Below, piece after piece: positions 22,211-30,506 of a stretch of DNA of 31,881 nucleotides. Each line of letters starts with the position of its first letter. Position 1 is the stretch's first letter. The notes below the pieces were generated by a model. The model was not told the DNA's origin, did no database searches, and saw only the letters and a list, made by a program, of their open reading frames with translations. Both the position numbers and the translations under genes were made by a program. This stretch comes from Longilinea sp964536805 (GTDB taxonomy: Bacteria > Chloroflexota > Anaerolineae > Anaerolineales > Anaerolineaceae), in the NCBI GenBank assembly GCA_964536805.1, contig CAZHYQ010000027.1, positions 1-31,881 of the forward strand, written 5' to 3'.

Positions 22211-23530
22211 ATGTATTCACAAACGATTTCAATTACCTCTGAAAAACAGATCGAACTTGCAGCCGATCGTGATTTAGAGCTGCACGGTTGGGATAAAGCT
22301 GAAGTGTCAATCACGGTTTCCCGCGAGAGTGATCTTCAGACCAGGACGGAGGATGATACTCTGATCCTCGAATCTCGTTCAGACCTTGAAGTCTGGATTC
22401 CTGGCAGTATTCAAGTAACGGTAAGGAAGGTGGAGGGAGACGCTGAAATTGAAAACCTGATAGGCTCGCTTACCGTGATCGGAATTGGCGGTGATCTTGA
22501 CCTCAAGGACACTGCAGAAACACGCATGGATGGTGTGGGCGGCGACCTGGATGCTGAGGGAATTTCATCCCTGGATGTTAAATCAATCGGCGGCGATTGC
22601 TCATTGCAGCGGATTGATGGCGCCGTGAGGATTGCCAATATTGGCGGCGATCTGGATGCAGATACTTTGGGTTCGCTTGAATTGATCAACGTGGGCGGTG
22701 ATTGCGATGCGCGCAATGTAAGCGGTGAGTTTTCGGTTGCCAATATTGGCGGAGATTTAAATGGCGCGGAATTGAATGCGAAAATTTCTGCCCTCACGGT
22801 TGGTGGCGACTTGAATTTGCGGGTGAAACAGGGTGGCGTAAAAGCCATGGCTGGCGGCGACCTGAGGCTCCGGTTTGAGGATTTGACAGGCGATGCTGTC
22901 ACATTGAGCGCGGGAGGCGACGTCAGTCTGAGATTGCCAGCTCATGCAAACGCCAAAATGCACATTACCAGCGGCGGTAGTGATATTATGATGCGGGTGG
23001 GCGGATGGAACGAGCGCGTGGAAATGTTCAATTTTGATTTTTCCCTTGGCGAGGGGCTGGTTCCCATTCAAATTACTGCCGGCGGAGATGTGGTAGTCAG
23101 CGATGGCGATTTCGAAAATCCCAATGGCACAAGCCACTTCGAATTTGGCGGCGTAAAGGTGGACGTGGACGCCATTTCCCAAACCGTTCAGGATGCCGTG
23201 CAAAGAGCGACCGAGCGGGCAGAAGAAGCATCCCGGCGTATTGAGGATCGCATCCAGGCAGAGATGCACAGGATGGAAGACCGCAAGTGGTCGCGCGGTT
23301 TCCGCATGAACATGAAGGGCGGGTTCCAAGACTGGCCAAAAACGCCGCAAACGGTTCCGGCGCCTGCACCTGAACGCCCCGCTCCTGTTTCTGAAACGCG
23401 TCCGGGCCGGGTAAGCGATGAGGAACGCAAGCTGATCTTGCAGATGCTGCAAGACCATAAGATATCAGCGGAAGAGGCGATCAACCTCCTGAATACATTG
23501 GAAGGCAAAACCCAGGAAAACCATGATTGA
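22211..23530 (+). CDS. GGD-repeat solenoid protein with C-terminal SHOCT-like module
   Basis: 439 residues from the ATG at 22211, eight bases after AAGGAG; an in-frame ATG at 22193 lies before that site. No signal peptide or TM segment is visible. Residues 90-240 carry nine Gly-Gly-Asp motifs starting at 93, 110, 127, 145, 162, 180, 198, 215 and 235, spacing 17-20, suggesting rungs of a beta-solenoid as in DUF4097-type proteins. An amphipathic charged helix (about 322-358), a Pro-rich linker (375-400) and a helical hairpin (402-432, EERKLILQMLQDHKISAEEA) follow. That last module resembles the SHOCT-like domain of YvlB/LiaX proteins. The function is unknown; an envelope-stress role is inferred from those relatives. 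Confidence 0.75.
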   Translation: MYSQTISITSEKQIELAADRDLELHGWDKAEVSITVSRESDLQTRTEDDTLILESRSDLEVWIPGSIQVTVRKVEGDAEIENLIGSLTVIGIGGDLDLKDTAETRMDGVGGDLDAEGISSLDVKSIGGDCSLQRIDGAVRIANIGGDLDADTLGSLELINVGGDCDARNVSGEFSVANIGGDLNGAELNAKISALTVGGDLNLRVKQGGVKAMAGGDLRLRFEDLTGDAVTLSAGGDVSLRLPAHANAKMHITSGGSDIMMRVGGWNERVEMFNFDFSLGEGLVPIQITAGGDVVVSDGDFENPNGTSHFEFGGVKVDVDAISQTVQDAVQRATERAEEASRRIEDRIQAEMHRMEDRKWSRGFRMNMKGGFQDWPKTPQTVPAPAPERPAPVSETRPGRVSDEERKLILQMLQDHKISAEEAINLLNTLEGKTQENHD

Positions 23531-23558
23531 TCGATCGTATGACTGAAGGAGATATCGC

Positions 23559-24188
23559 ATGAGTCCAGATAAGATCGAAATCCTTAACCAGGTCGCCCGC
23601 GGCGAGTTGAGCGTGGATGAGGGCAACCGCCTTCTGGCAGAAATGGAAAGGATGCAATCTGACCAGATTGAGGTGACACAACCAGACCCGCAAACGCGGA
23701 GCGAAATGGCAATCGTGACCGAACCGCAGGAGCAGCCTGAATTGAATGCAGAGGAAATGGCAAGGATCAGGTCCTGGCATCGCTGGAATTGGATTCCTTT
23801 GACTTTGTTCCTGATTTTAACAGGTTTCGCCGCCTTATGGATTTACCAGGGTTATCGCGCAGGCGGATTTGGCTGGGGTTTCTGGTTATCCTGGATTCCT
23901 TTTTTGATTGGCGTCCTGGGCATATTTGCCTTCTGGAATATGAAATGGGTGCATGTACGCGTACGCGATCGAAAAGGCGGCCGCGTCCAAAGGGTTTCCA
24001 TCAGCGTACCGCTTCCGCTTGGCATTCTGCCGTGGATTTTCAATACCTTTAACAAGTACATACCCGCGAATGTCAAAGAACAAAAAGAGTCCATCCTGAT
24101 GATCAATGAGGTTTTAAAAACGGACGAACCCATTCACATCCATGTCACTGAAAAAGAGGACGAGGAAGTAGAAATATTTATTGGGTGA
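23559..24188 (+). CDS. Two-TM protein with N-terminal SHOCT-like module
   Basis: 209 residues. Residues 1-33 (KIEILNQVARGELSVDEGNRLLAEME) form the same kind of helical hairpin that ends the upstream protein, and an acidic linker follows. Two hydrophobic segments lie near 78-97 and 107-127. The C-terminal 80 residues are soluble, beginning with a basic strand (VHVRVRDRKGGRVQRVSI) and ending in a very acidic tail. AAGGAG precedes the ATG. With 28 bases between the two genes, they form one operon, closed by a terminator. Confidence 0.75.
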   Translation: MSPDKIEILNQVARGELSVDEGNRLLAEMERMQSDQIEVTQPDPQTRSEMAIVTEPQEQPELNAEEMARIRSWHRWNWIPLTLFLILTGFAALWIYQGYRAGGFGWGFWLSWIPFLIGVLGIFAFWNMKWVHVRVRDRKGGRVQRVSISVPLPLGILPWIFNTFNKYIPANVKEQKESILMINEVLKTDEPIHIHVTEKEDEEVEIFIG

Positions 24189-24209
24189 CCTGGTTGGAGA
24201 TCCTTACTC

Positions 24210-24248
24210 TGGCGGTTGTTGATCGGATGAACAACCGCCATTTGTTTT
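24210..24248 (+). terminator. Intrinsic terminator after the GGD-repeat operon
   Basis: An 11-bp perfect stem, TGGCGGTTGTT (24210-24220) with AACAACCGCCA (24230-24240), a nine-base loop, then TTTGTTTT. It is placed 22 bases after the stop codon. This is a textbook rho-independent terminator. Confidence 0.85.
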
Positions 24249-24365
24249 AACAACTCATGGTACGCCGGGTAAATCCTCTTTTCCAAGGTAAGTTAAGCGA
24301 GTCGCGGCGTTCTGGCAGCAAAAAATACCGCAAGTCATATCGGGTGAGTTGACTTTTTTTGCCGT

Positions 24366-24376
24366 TGGTATAAACT
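24366..24376 (+). promoter_or_regulatory. Candidate extended -10 promoter for the ABC operon
   Basis: TGG followed by TATAAA at 24369-24374 makes an extended -10 element; a TTGACT at 24349-24354 is rather close for TATAAA (14 bases) but fits the overlapping TAAACT (24371-24376) at 16 bases. The leader to the ATP-binding gene would be about 100 bases. The rest of the 24249-24481 spacer shows no gene. Confidence 0.4.
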
Positions 24377-24481
24377 GAATAAATCCGATATTTGTAAATC
24401 CGCATGTCTTTTAGACTTGCGCATTTTCGACAACCCTGCGATCCGCGGGGTGTTATCTTTTTTGTACCAAGGAGCGACCCT

Positions 24482-25354
24482 ATGAACATCATCGAAGTGG
24501 ATCACCTGACAAAGTATTATGGAAAATCACGCGGTATCGTAGACGTCTCTTTCAACGAGGCGGAAGGTGAAATCTTCGGTTTTATTGGACCCAACGGCGC
24601 TGGAAAGTCGACTACCATTCGCCTGCTTTTGTCACTCATTCATCCCACCAGCGGTAATGCCAGGGTCTTCGGCAAGGATGTGGTTACACAGGGTCCAGAG
24701 ATTCGGAAGGATATCGGCTACCTGCCTTCAGATGTTTTTTATTATGAAGGCATGAAAGTCATCGACCTGTTAAAGTATTCAGCCAGCTTCTATAAAGGCG
24801 ATAGCACAAAGCGGATGAAAGAGTTGTCCGAGTTAATGGAACTGGATCTTAACCGCCGCATCAGCGATCTTTCATACGGCAACAAAAAGAAAGTGGGGAT
24901 AGTCCAGGGATTGCTGCACAGCCCGAAACTGCTGTTCCTTGATGAGCCAACGGCTGGCCTTGACCCGCTCATGCAGCACAAATTCTTCGACTTGATTCGC
25001 GAAGAGAACGCGCGCGGCGTTACGGTCTTTTTCTCCTCCCATATTCTTGGCGAGGTGCAGCGCTTGTGCACCCGGGTCGGCATTATCCGCGAGGGAAAGA
25101 TCGTTGAGATCTCCAATATCCGCGCCTTGCAGCAAAACAATTATAAGAAGGTCAGCGTCATGGCCGAGGGGTTGACCATGGCTGATTTTGAATTGCCAGG
25201 GGTAACCAATTTGCAGACCGAAGACCACACGGTGCATTTCTTCTTCAAAGGCGATATCAATGCCGTTCTGCAAAAGTTGAGTGGCATTCAGGTGGCTGAT
25301 GTGACCATCGAAGAACCGACATTGGAAGAAATATTTATGCACTACTACGAATAG
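24482..25354 (+). CDS. ABC transporter ATP-binding protein
   Basis: 290 residues from the ATG at 24482, seven bases after AAGGAG; the frame continues upstream without a start signal. Walker A is GPNGAGKST (36-44). The signature motif reads LSYGNKKK rather than LSGGQ, Walker B is LLFLDEPTAGLD, and the H-loop is FSSHILGEV. A C-terminal region of about 80 residues past the nucleotide-binding domain matches drug- or antibiotic-exporter ATPases of the CcmA/BcrA type. Its partners are the two permeases directly downstream. The substrate cannot be told. Confidence 0.92.
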   Translation: MNIIEVDHLTKYYGKSRGIVDVSFNEAEGEIFGFIGPNGAGKSTTIRLLLSLIHPTSGNARVFGKDVVTQGPEIRKDIGYLPSDVFYYEGMKVIDLLKYSASFYKGDSTKRMKELSELMELDLNRRISDLSYGNKKKVGIVQGLLHSPKLLFLDEPTAGLDPLMQHKFFDLIREENARGVTVFFSSHILGEVQRLCTRVGIIREGKIVEISNIRALQQNNYKKVSVMAEGLTMADFELPGVTNLQTEDHTVHFFFKGDINAVLQKLSGIQVADVTIEEPTLEEIFMHYYE

Positions 25355-25363
25355 GCAGAGAAA

Positions 25364-26173
25364 ATGAACATCAACATTTTCCGACACGAATTCCGCTCCC
25401 GCCTCAAATCGGTGCTCATCTGGTCGCTGGCTTTGACCTTCCTTGTCGTTTTCTTTTTCTCCATTTTTCCAGCATTTTCAAGCGAAGCCAAGTTGATGAA
25501 TGAAATGCTGGCAAAATTTCCGCCTGAACTGCGGGCGGCTTTCAGCATGGAAAACATGGACCTCGCCACTGTTTTGGGGTTCTACAGTTTCATTTTCCTG
25601 TTTGCCCAATTGTGCCTGGCGATTCAGGCCAGCAATTACGGATTTGGCCTGGTTTCGATCGAAGAAAATGAAATGACCGCCGACTTCCTGCTGAGCAAAC
25701 CCGTCAGCCGTGCTCAGGTATTAACCAGCAAGCTGCTGGCTGCCCTGGCCTGCCTGACCCTGACCAACCTGGTTGTGTGGGTTAGCAGTTTCGTGGCGAT
25801 CAACTTATTTCGCAACGAAAATGAATACGAGCCCTCCACATTGATCAAAGTCTTACTCACCATCGTAATCTTTCAGATCTTCTTTTTATGCGTGGGCCTT
25901 CTCATTTCACAACTTGTCAAACGCATCCGCAGCGTTACACCGTATGCCCTCGGTTTGGCATTTGGTGCATACATCGTCAATGCCTTCAGCGGCGTGTTTA
26001 AAGACGTGAAACTGGAATACATTACCCCGTTCAAACACCTGGATCCCACTTTTATCGTTCAGAACGGCTCTTATAACACGCCGTTGGTTCTCATCAATGT
26101 CGCGGTCACGCTGATTGCCCTGGCAGCAAGCTATTGGTTGTACCTTCGCCGTGATGTTCCAGCGGTGTCGTAA
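25364..26173 (+). CDS. ABC-2 type permease, first
   Basis: 269 residues with about six hydrophobic segments. The start INIFRHEFRSRLKSVLIW and the pattern of a short cytoplasmic N-terminus, TM1, a long external loop (SEAKLMNEMLAKFPPELRAAF) and then five clustered segments is typical of ABC-2 permeases. The internal block ENEMTADFLLSKPVSRAQVL is the usual cytoplasmic loop of this group. It begins nine bases after the ATPase gene and is related in layout and sequence to the next gene. Confidence 0.88.
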   Translation: MNINIFRHEFRSRLKSVLIWSLALTFLVVFFFSIFPAFSSEAKLMNEMLAKFPPELRAAFSMENMDLATVLGFYSFIFLFAQLCLAIQASNYGFGLVSIEENEMTADFLLSKPVSRAQVLTSKLLAALACLTLTNLVVWVSSFVAINLFRNENEYEPSTLIKVLLTIVIFQIFFLCVGLLISQLVKRIRSVTPYALGLAFGAYIVNAFSGVFKDVKLEYITPFKHLDPTFIVQNGSYNTPLVLINVAVTLIALAASYWLYLRRDVPAVS

Positions 26174-26184
26174 AGAGGTGCACA

Positions 26185-26979
26185 ATGAATATCTTTATTC
26201 ATGAAGTCAAATCCAACCTGAAATCGCTGCTGATCTGGAGCGGCATAATCGCGTTGCTGATTTTTGTTGCAATCGCCAAGTTTTCAGCCTTCGCGAACGA
26301 TCCTGAAATGTTGAAGATGCTGGATGCCATGCCGCCAGCCTTGCTGGACGCATTAAACATGCGTGCCTTCAATCTGACAACCTTGAGCGGTTTTTACGGC
26401 ATTATGTTCGTTTACTTTGGCCTGATGGGTGCGATCGCAGCCGCCATGTGGGGCAGCGATCTCATCTCAAAGGAAGAACGGGACAAAACAGTGGAATTTT
26501 CACTGGTTTTGCCGGTTTCGCGCAACAGGGTGATCACGGCCAAGGCTTTGGCTGCCCTGGTGAACTGCATCGCCTTCGTGCTCATCACCTGGGCGGTTTC
26601 GCTTGTGGGGGTTAGGTCTTACGCTCCCGACCAGGCCTTTTATGACTTTCTGAAACTTGAAATGAAGGCCATGTTTGTGATTGAACTGGTCTTCCTGGCC
26701 ATTGGACTTTTGCTGGGCTGTGGCATGAAACGCTATAAACTGGCCGGTTCTACCGCGGTGGCCATCATTTTGACGACCTATTTCATGTCCATAATTTCCA
26801 CCATGCAGGAAAAGTTGTCGTTTCTCAAATATTTCACCCCCTTCCGGTATTTCGATGCCGGAGACCTCTTCCGCAACGGCAAGATGGAAGGCATGTACTT
26901 GTTTATTTCGGCTGGAATCATCATTGTTTGCCTGGCCGGAGCCTATTGGATTTATAACAAACGCGATTTATACATTTAA
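26185..26979 (+). CDS. ABC-2 type permease, second
   Basis: 264 residues, about six hydrophobic segments. The N-terminus (NIFIHEVKSNLKSLLIWSG) and the cytoplasmic block (SKEERDKTVEFSLVLPVSRNRV) align with those of the preceding permease, so the pair probably arose by tandem duplication and forms a heterodimer. GAGGTG precedes the ATG, 11 bases after the first permease. It is the last gene of the exporter unit. Confidence 0.88.
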   Translation: MNIFIHEVKSNLKSLLIWSGIIALLIFVAIAKFSAFANDPEMLKMLDAMPPALLDALNMRAFNLTTLSGFYGIMFVYFGLMGAIAAAMWGSDLISKEERDKTVEFSLVLPVSRNRVITAKALAALVNCIAFVLITWAVSLVGVRSYAPDQAFYDFLKLEMKAMFVIELVFLAIGLLLGCGMKRYKLAGSTAVAIILTTYFMSIISTMQEKLSFLKYFTPFRYFDAGDLFRNGKMEGMYLFISAGIIIVCLAGAYWIYNKRDLYI

Positions 26980-27105
26980 CGGTTGCGGTTCCCACAAAGC
27001 AAGCTTTTCAACCCCGTCAGGCTGCCTTACCAACAGCCTGATTTGTCTGTCCATTTAGAATATGACCATCGGTCGAGAGAGAGCTTTTTTGCGCCTGGGA
27101 AAGAA

Positions 27106-27201
27106 ATGCAGCCGGATAACGAATTCCTTGAGGATCTCAAATACTTGCTAACCGGAAACCGGATTGCTGCGAAAAAAGGATCTGGCGGTGAGGCTTTATA
27201 A
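27106..27201 (+). CDS. Doubtful small ORF before the anchored protein
   Basis: 31 codons from an ATG at 27106 with a weak GGGA before it; the product (QPDNEFLEDLKYLLTGNRI and a basic tail) is not recognised. Its stop overlaps the start of the next gene, which could mean coupling. The frame is open further upstream to 26983 but only from a TTG. The rest of the 26980-27187 spacer shows no gene or clear terminator. Confidence 0.2.
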   Translation: MQPDNEFLEDLKYLLTGNRIAAKKGSGGEAL

Positions 27202-27871
27202 TGCGGGGATGAGAAGAATCAAACCGTTATTCTTCCTCGGAATGGCGTTGAGCGCCCTTTCTGCCATCCTCCTGCTCGGCAGCAGTTGGCCTGTCAAACG
27301 CTCCATCGTGCAGTTCGATAGCGCAGAACGCGGCTTTCTGGTTTCGACGGAGGAACCAACCGGGCAGGTAAATCCGGATGAAAACGGCATGGTTGAGCTG
27401 CCGGATCGTTATCATATTCTTCTGGACATGCCTGCCGTAATTAAGCAAGGCGGGCGGGAAGCCCTGCGGTTGTCCGTTCACTCCATCGGACCCCAGGATC
27501 CACAATCCGCCCTGGCAGGCTGGCAGGCCAGCGCGGAAGCAAGCCTTTATTTTTCACAATCGATCGTTGAACCCGGCGGAAGCATTTTCCAGCGGCTAGG
27601 GATTGGCGAAACGGCTGATTTCGTTTGGTTGGTCTCAGGAAAAAACACAATCGGTGAGTCTGGAACCCTGTGGCTCTATTTTTCATATTCATCCCCGCAG
27701 GAAGCTTCGCCTGTACGCATTCTTGTCCTGGCGAGACCCATTTCGTTAAAGGTGACGTCCATTTTTGGGTTCCGCTACCAGACCCTCCAACTTGCTGCCG
27801 GCCTCGGTTTGCTGGCTGGCTGCCTGATTATGATTATAAAGTCTGGATTTCGATCGAAACGTAATCAGTAA
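27188..27871 (+). CDS. Membrane-anchored protein of unknown function
   Basis: 227 residues from the GTG at 27188, seven bases after AAGGA; the ATG at 27209 is an alternative giving 220 residues but has no well-spaced site. The N-terminal hydrophobic segment (LFFLGMALSALSAILLLG) is a signal anchor, followed by an external domain of about 150 residues rich in beta strands, then a second hydrophobic segment (LQLAAGLGLLAGCLIMII) and a short basic cytoplasmic tail. No family is recognised. It lies between the ABC exporter and the nuo operon and shows no clear link to either. Confidence 0.65.
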   Translation: MRLYNAGMRRIKPLFFLGMALSALSAILLLGSSWPVKRSIVQFDSAERGFLVSTEEPTGQVNPDENGMVELPDRYHILLDMPAVIKQGGREALRLSVHSIGPQDPQSALAGWQASAEASLYFSQSIVEPGGSIFQRLGIGETADFVWLVSGKNTIGESGTLWLYFSYSSPQEASPVRILVLARPISLKVTSIFGFRYQTLQLAAGLGLLAGCLIMIIKSGFRSKRNQ

Positions 27872-27940
27872 TAACTTATGACTAGCAACACTGAATTCTA
27901 GACAAATAAGGCAAATTTACAGCAAAACAATGGTTTTTCT

Positions 27941-27968
27941 TTACAACTTGCCTTTCGGCTGATAAAAT
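27941..27968 (+). promoter_or_regulatory. Candidate promoter for the nuo operon
   Basis: TTACAA at 27941-27946 and TAAAAT at 27963-27968 with a 16-base spacer; the latter is preceded by TGA, making an extended -10. It lies about 70 bases before nuoA in an AT-rich spacer. Confidence 0.45.
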
Positions 27969-28037
27969 CTAATCAAGTTCTAATGTATTGATAAAACTGT
28001 AAATCCCCAAATAATATCGTTTCCAACAGGAGAGTCT

Positions 28038-28394
28038 ATGCTCAGTAACTGGCTGTATATAGGCATCTTCATGGTGGTTGCGCTCTTTTTACCTGCCGCG
28101 GCAATCTTCATCGCCGGTTTGCTGGCACCCAAAAAGGCAAATTCCATCAAGAATTCGACTTACGAGTGCGGAATCGAAACAGTTGGCGCGTCATGGATTC
28201 AATTCAAAGCCCAGTATTACGTATTTGCCCTGGTCTTCCTGGTCTTTGATGTGGAAACCGTTTTTCTTTTTCCCTGGGCAGTCGCCTATAACCAGATGAC
28301 CCTGTTTGGCGTGTTGGAAGCAATTGTCTTCATACTAATCCTCCTGGGCGGCTTGGTTTACGCCTGGCGGAAAGGTGCCCTAGAGTGGCACTAG
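28038..28394 (+). CDS. nuoA: NADH-quinone oxidoreductase subunit A
   Basis: 118 residues, three TM segments, normal for NuoA/NdhC. The conserved loop YECGIE (42-47) and FDVETVFLFPWA (70-81) are diagnostic. The subunit closes the quinone cavity together with NuoH. AGGAGAG precedes the ATG. In most operons nuoB follows; here nuoH follows after 20 bases. Confidence 0.94.
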   Translation: MLSNWLYIGIFMVVALFLPAAAIFIAGLLAPKKANSIKNSTYECGIETVGASWIQFKAQYYVFALVFLVFDVETVFLFPWAVAYNQMTLFGVLEAIVFILILLGGLVYAWRKGALEWH

Positions 28395-28414
28395 CCCAAT
28401 AAGGTGGAGGAATT

Positions 28415-29644
28415 ATGACATTCTGGTCAGATCCTGATGGTTTTTTGGCGAACTGGTTGATTCACTTGCTGGCAGGCATTAGCATTCCGGCTGGGATCGC
28501 ACAGGCAATTGGTTTTGCATTGGGCGCAGCAATTCTTTCTACTGGCGCGCTGTTATTTGTGTTGTTCTTGATCTGGTTGGAACGAAAATTGATCGGCCGG
28601 GTGCAGGACCGCCTGGGACCCAACCGTCTGGGTCCGTGGGGTATCTTCCAATCCATCGCCGATATGTTGAAGATTTTTACCAAGGAATACATCACCCCGG
28701 ACGGCGCGGACAAAGTTCCTTATAACCTGTCTCCAATCCTGACAGTCGGCGCTGTGATCATGGTATGGGCAGTGGTTCCGCTGGCGATCACTGTTTACGG
28801 TGTCGACTTAAACGTTGGCTTGCTGTACATCATTGCCGTCGGATCCCTGGGCGAGATGGGCATCCTGATGGCGGGTTGGGGCTCCAATAACAAATATGCA
28901 CTGCTGGGCGCATTCCGTGCCGCGGCGCAATTGATTTCCTATGAAGTGCCAATGGTTCTATCGCTGCTGATCCCGGTCATGCTTTCGGGATCGCTCAACA
29001 TGAATAAAATCGTGCAGCATCAGGATATCTGGTATGTGCTGTATGCACCGCTGGCGGCTTTCATTTTCTTCATTACGTCCATCGCGGAAGTCGGCCGCGC
29101 ACCCTTCGACCTGACCGAGGCCGAATCGGAACTGGTGGCTGGATTCAATATTGAATATTCCGGTTTGAAATTCGGCATGTTCTATGTAGCCGATTTTTTG
29201 CATTCATTCACGATTTCACTGCTGGTTTCGGTCGTTTTCCTGGGCGGCTGGCGCGGTCCCGGCGCCGAGGCTTCTCCCTTGCTTGGGTTTGTTTACCTGA
29301 TTCTAAAAACCAGCCTGGTTAATTTCATCATTATCATTGAACGGGCCTCCTTGCCGCGTTTCCGCATCGACCAGATGATGGACTTCACCTGGAAGGTGCT
29401 GACTCCGGTCATGCTGATTTTGTTGGTCGTGACTGCCTTACTTGAAAAGACGATGGCATTGGCTGGCCTGGACCCATGGATGCGGAGCGGGATTTTGTTC
29501 ATTTTAAATATCATCCTTCTTTTTGTCGCTGACACGGTCGTCCGCGGCCATCTGGCACGCCGGCCGCGGCCGGATGTACGCGGAAAAGAACGCCCGGTTG
29601 CCCGGCCTGAAAATTACTTCTCGCAACCTGGCTCTGGAGTGTGA
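28415..29644 (+). CDS. nuoH: NADH-quinone oxidoreductase subunit H
   Basis: 409 residues, longer than the roughly 325-350 of many NuoH proteins, with extra residues at both ends. The quinone-chamber motifs are intact: ERKLIGRVQDRLGPNRLGP after TM1, the KEYITPDGADK loop, and RAPFDLTEAESELVAGFN. About 30 residues after the last TM are basic and Pro-rich. GGTGGAGG lies before the ATG. It anchors the peripheral arm to the membrane arm. Confidence 0.94.
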   Translation: MTFWSDPDGFLANWLIHLLAGISIPAGIAQAIGFALGAAILSTGALLFVLFLIWLERKLIGRVQDRLGPNRLGPWGIFQSIADMLKIFTKEYITPDGADKVPYNLSPILTVGAVIMVWAVVPLAITVYGVDLNVGLLYIIAVGSLGEMGILMAGWGSNNKYALLGAFRAAAQLISYEVPMVLSLLIPVMLSGSLNMNKIVQHQDIWYVLYAPLAAFIFFITSIAEVGRAPFDLTEAESELVAGFNIEYSGLKFGMFYVADFLHSFTISLLVSVVFLGGWRGPGAEASPLLGFVYLILKTSLVNFIIIIERASLPRFRIDQMMDFTWKVLTPVMLILLVVTALLEKTMALAGLDPWMRSGILFILNIILLFVADTVVRGHLARRPRPDVRGKERPVARPENYFSQPGSGV

Positions 29645-29646
29645 GC

Positions 29647-30171
29647 ATGACATCTTTACAAATCATTTTCCTGGTTGTTGCCGCCATAACCCTGGTTTCA
29701 GCATGCCTTGTGGTGATGACCCGCCGGATTATGCATGCCGCACTCTGGTTGGTGTTATCACTGATGGGAGTGGCAATGGTCTATGCCACCCTGCAATCCG
29801 GCTTTTTTGCCGTGGTGCAGGTTTTGGTCTACATCGGCGCTATTTCGACCTTGATCATTTTTGCGGTGATGATGACCCGCAACGTCATGGAAGACGTCGG
29901 ACCGCAATCGAACCGTGGCTGGGGATTGGCGCTGGTGGGTTCAGTCATCCTATTCGGCGGCATCTGCGGGGTTTTGTTGACCTGGAACGGTATGCAAACC
30001 GCGTTGCTTGAAATACCTGCCGTAAACGGTGAAAACATTCAGATGCTTGGTCTTTCGCTGGTCGACCCGATGGGCTTTTTGATCCCTTTTGAGGTGGCTT
30101 CAGTGCTTTTATTGGCCGCGATGGTGGCTGCCATATTCCTGACCGGCGACATCAAAAGGAGTAGATCATGA
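29647..30171 (+). CDS. nuoJ: NADH-quinone oxidoreductase subunit J
   Basis: 174 residues, five TM segments, normal for NuoJ. The ATG at 29647 follows GGAG by seven bases; an earlier in-frame GTG at 29641 overlaps the nuoH stop. The conserved TM3 region AVVQVLVYIGAISTLIIFAVM is present; it contains the pi-bulge helix near the proton path. The stop overlaps the nuoK start by four bases. Confidence 0.93.
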   Translation: MTSLQIIFLVVAAITLVSACLVVMTRRIMHAALWLVLSLMGVAMVYATLQSGFFAVVQVLVYIGAISTLIIFAVMMTRNVMEDVGPQSNRGWGLALVGSVILFGGICGVLLTWNGMQTALLEIPAVNGENIQMLGLSLVDPMGFLIPFEVASVLLLAAMVAAIFLTGDIKRSRS

Positions 30172-30488
30172 TCCCGATATCCTGGTACCTGATCTTCTCG
30201 GCGGCACTTTTTTGCATTGGGCTGTACGGCGTCCTCTCGCGGAAAAATTCAGTCGCCATTCTGATGGGGGTGGAGTTGATGCTTAACAGCGCCAGCATCA
30301 ACCTGCTGGCTTTCTGGCACTATTATTCGCAAATCCGGCAGGCGCCGCAAATGGACAGCCAGGTATTCGTGATTGTGGTTTTTGCCGTAGCCGCGGCTGA
30401 AACGGCCGTTGGCTTGGCATTAATCATTTCAGCTTATCGCAAACGCCAGAGCGTTGTGGCAAACGAGTTGTCGGAACTCAAGGGCTAA
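30168..30488 (+). CDS. nuoK: NADH-quinone oxidoreductase subunit K
   Basis: 106 residues, three TM segments. The glutamates of the proton channel are visible in GVELMLNSASINLLAF and in VFAVAAAETAVGLALI. It is an MrpC-like subunit between NuoJ and the antiporter-like subunits. Start and stop of neighbours overlap (ATGA), indicating strict coupling with nuoJ. Confidence 0.95.
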   Translation: MIPISWYLIFSAALFCIGLYGVLSRKNSVAILMGVELMLNSASINLLAFWHYYSQIRQAPQMDSQVFVIVVFAVAAAETAVGLALIISAYRKRQSVVANELSELKG

Positions 30489-30506
30489 GGGAGGCAGGAC
30501 GATTCT

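Noticed and set aside
22487..22921. CRISPR-like regular repeats
   Set aside because: The periodicity is in codons for Gly-Gly-Asp within an open frame; the DNA is not identical between units and there are no spacers.
24318..24362. Possible terminator (GCAAAAAA with TTTTTTGC, inner AAGTCA/TGACTT) before the ABC operon
   Set aside because: The stem is AT-rich and interrupted, and its 3' part coincides with the promoter region; a better terminator already ends the preceding operon at 24210-24248.
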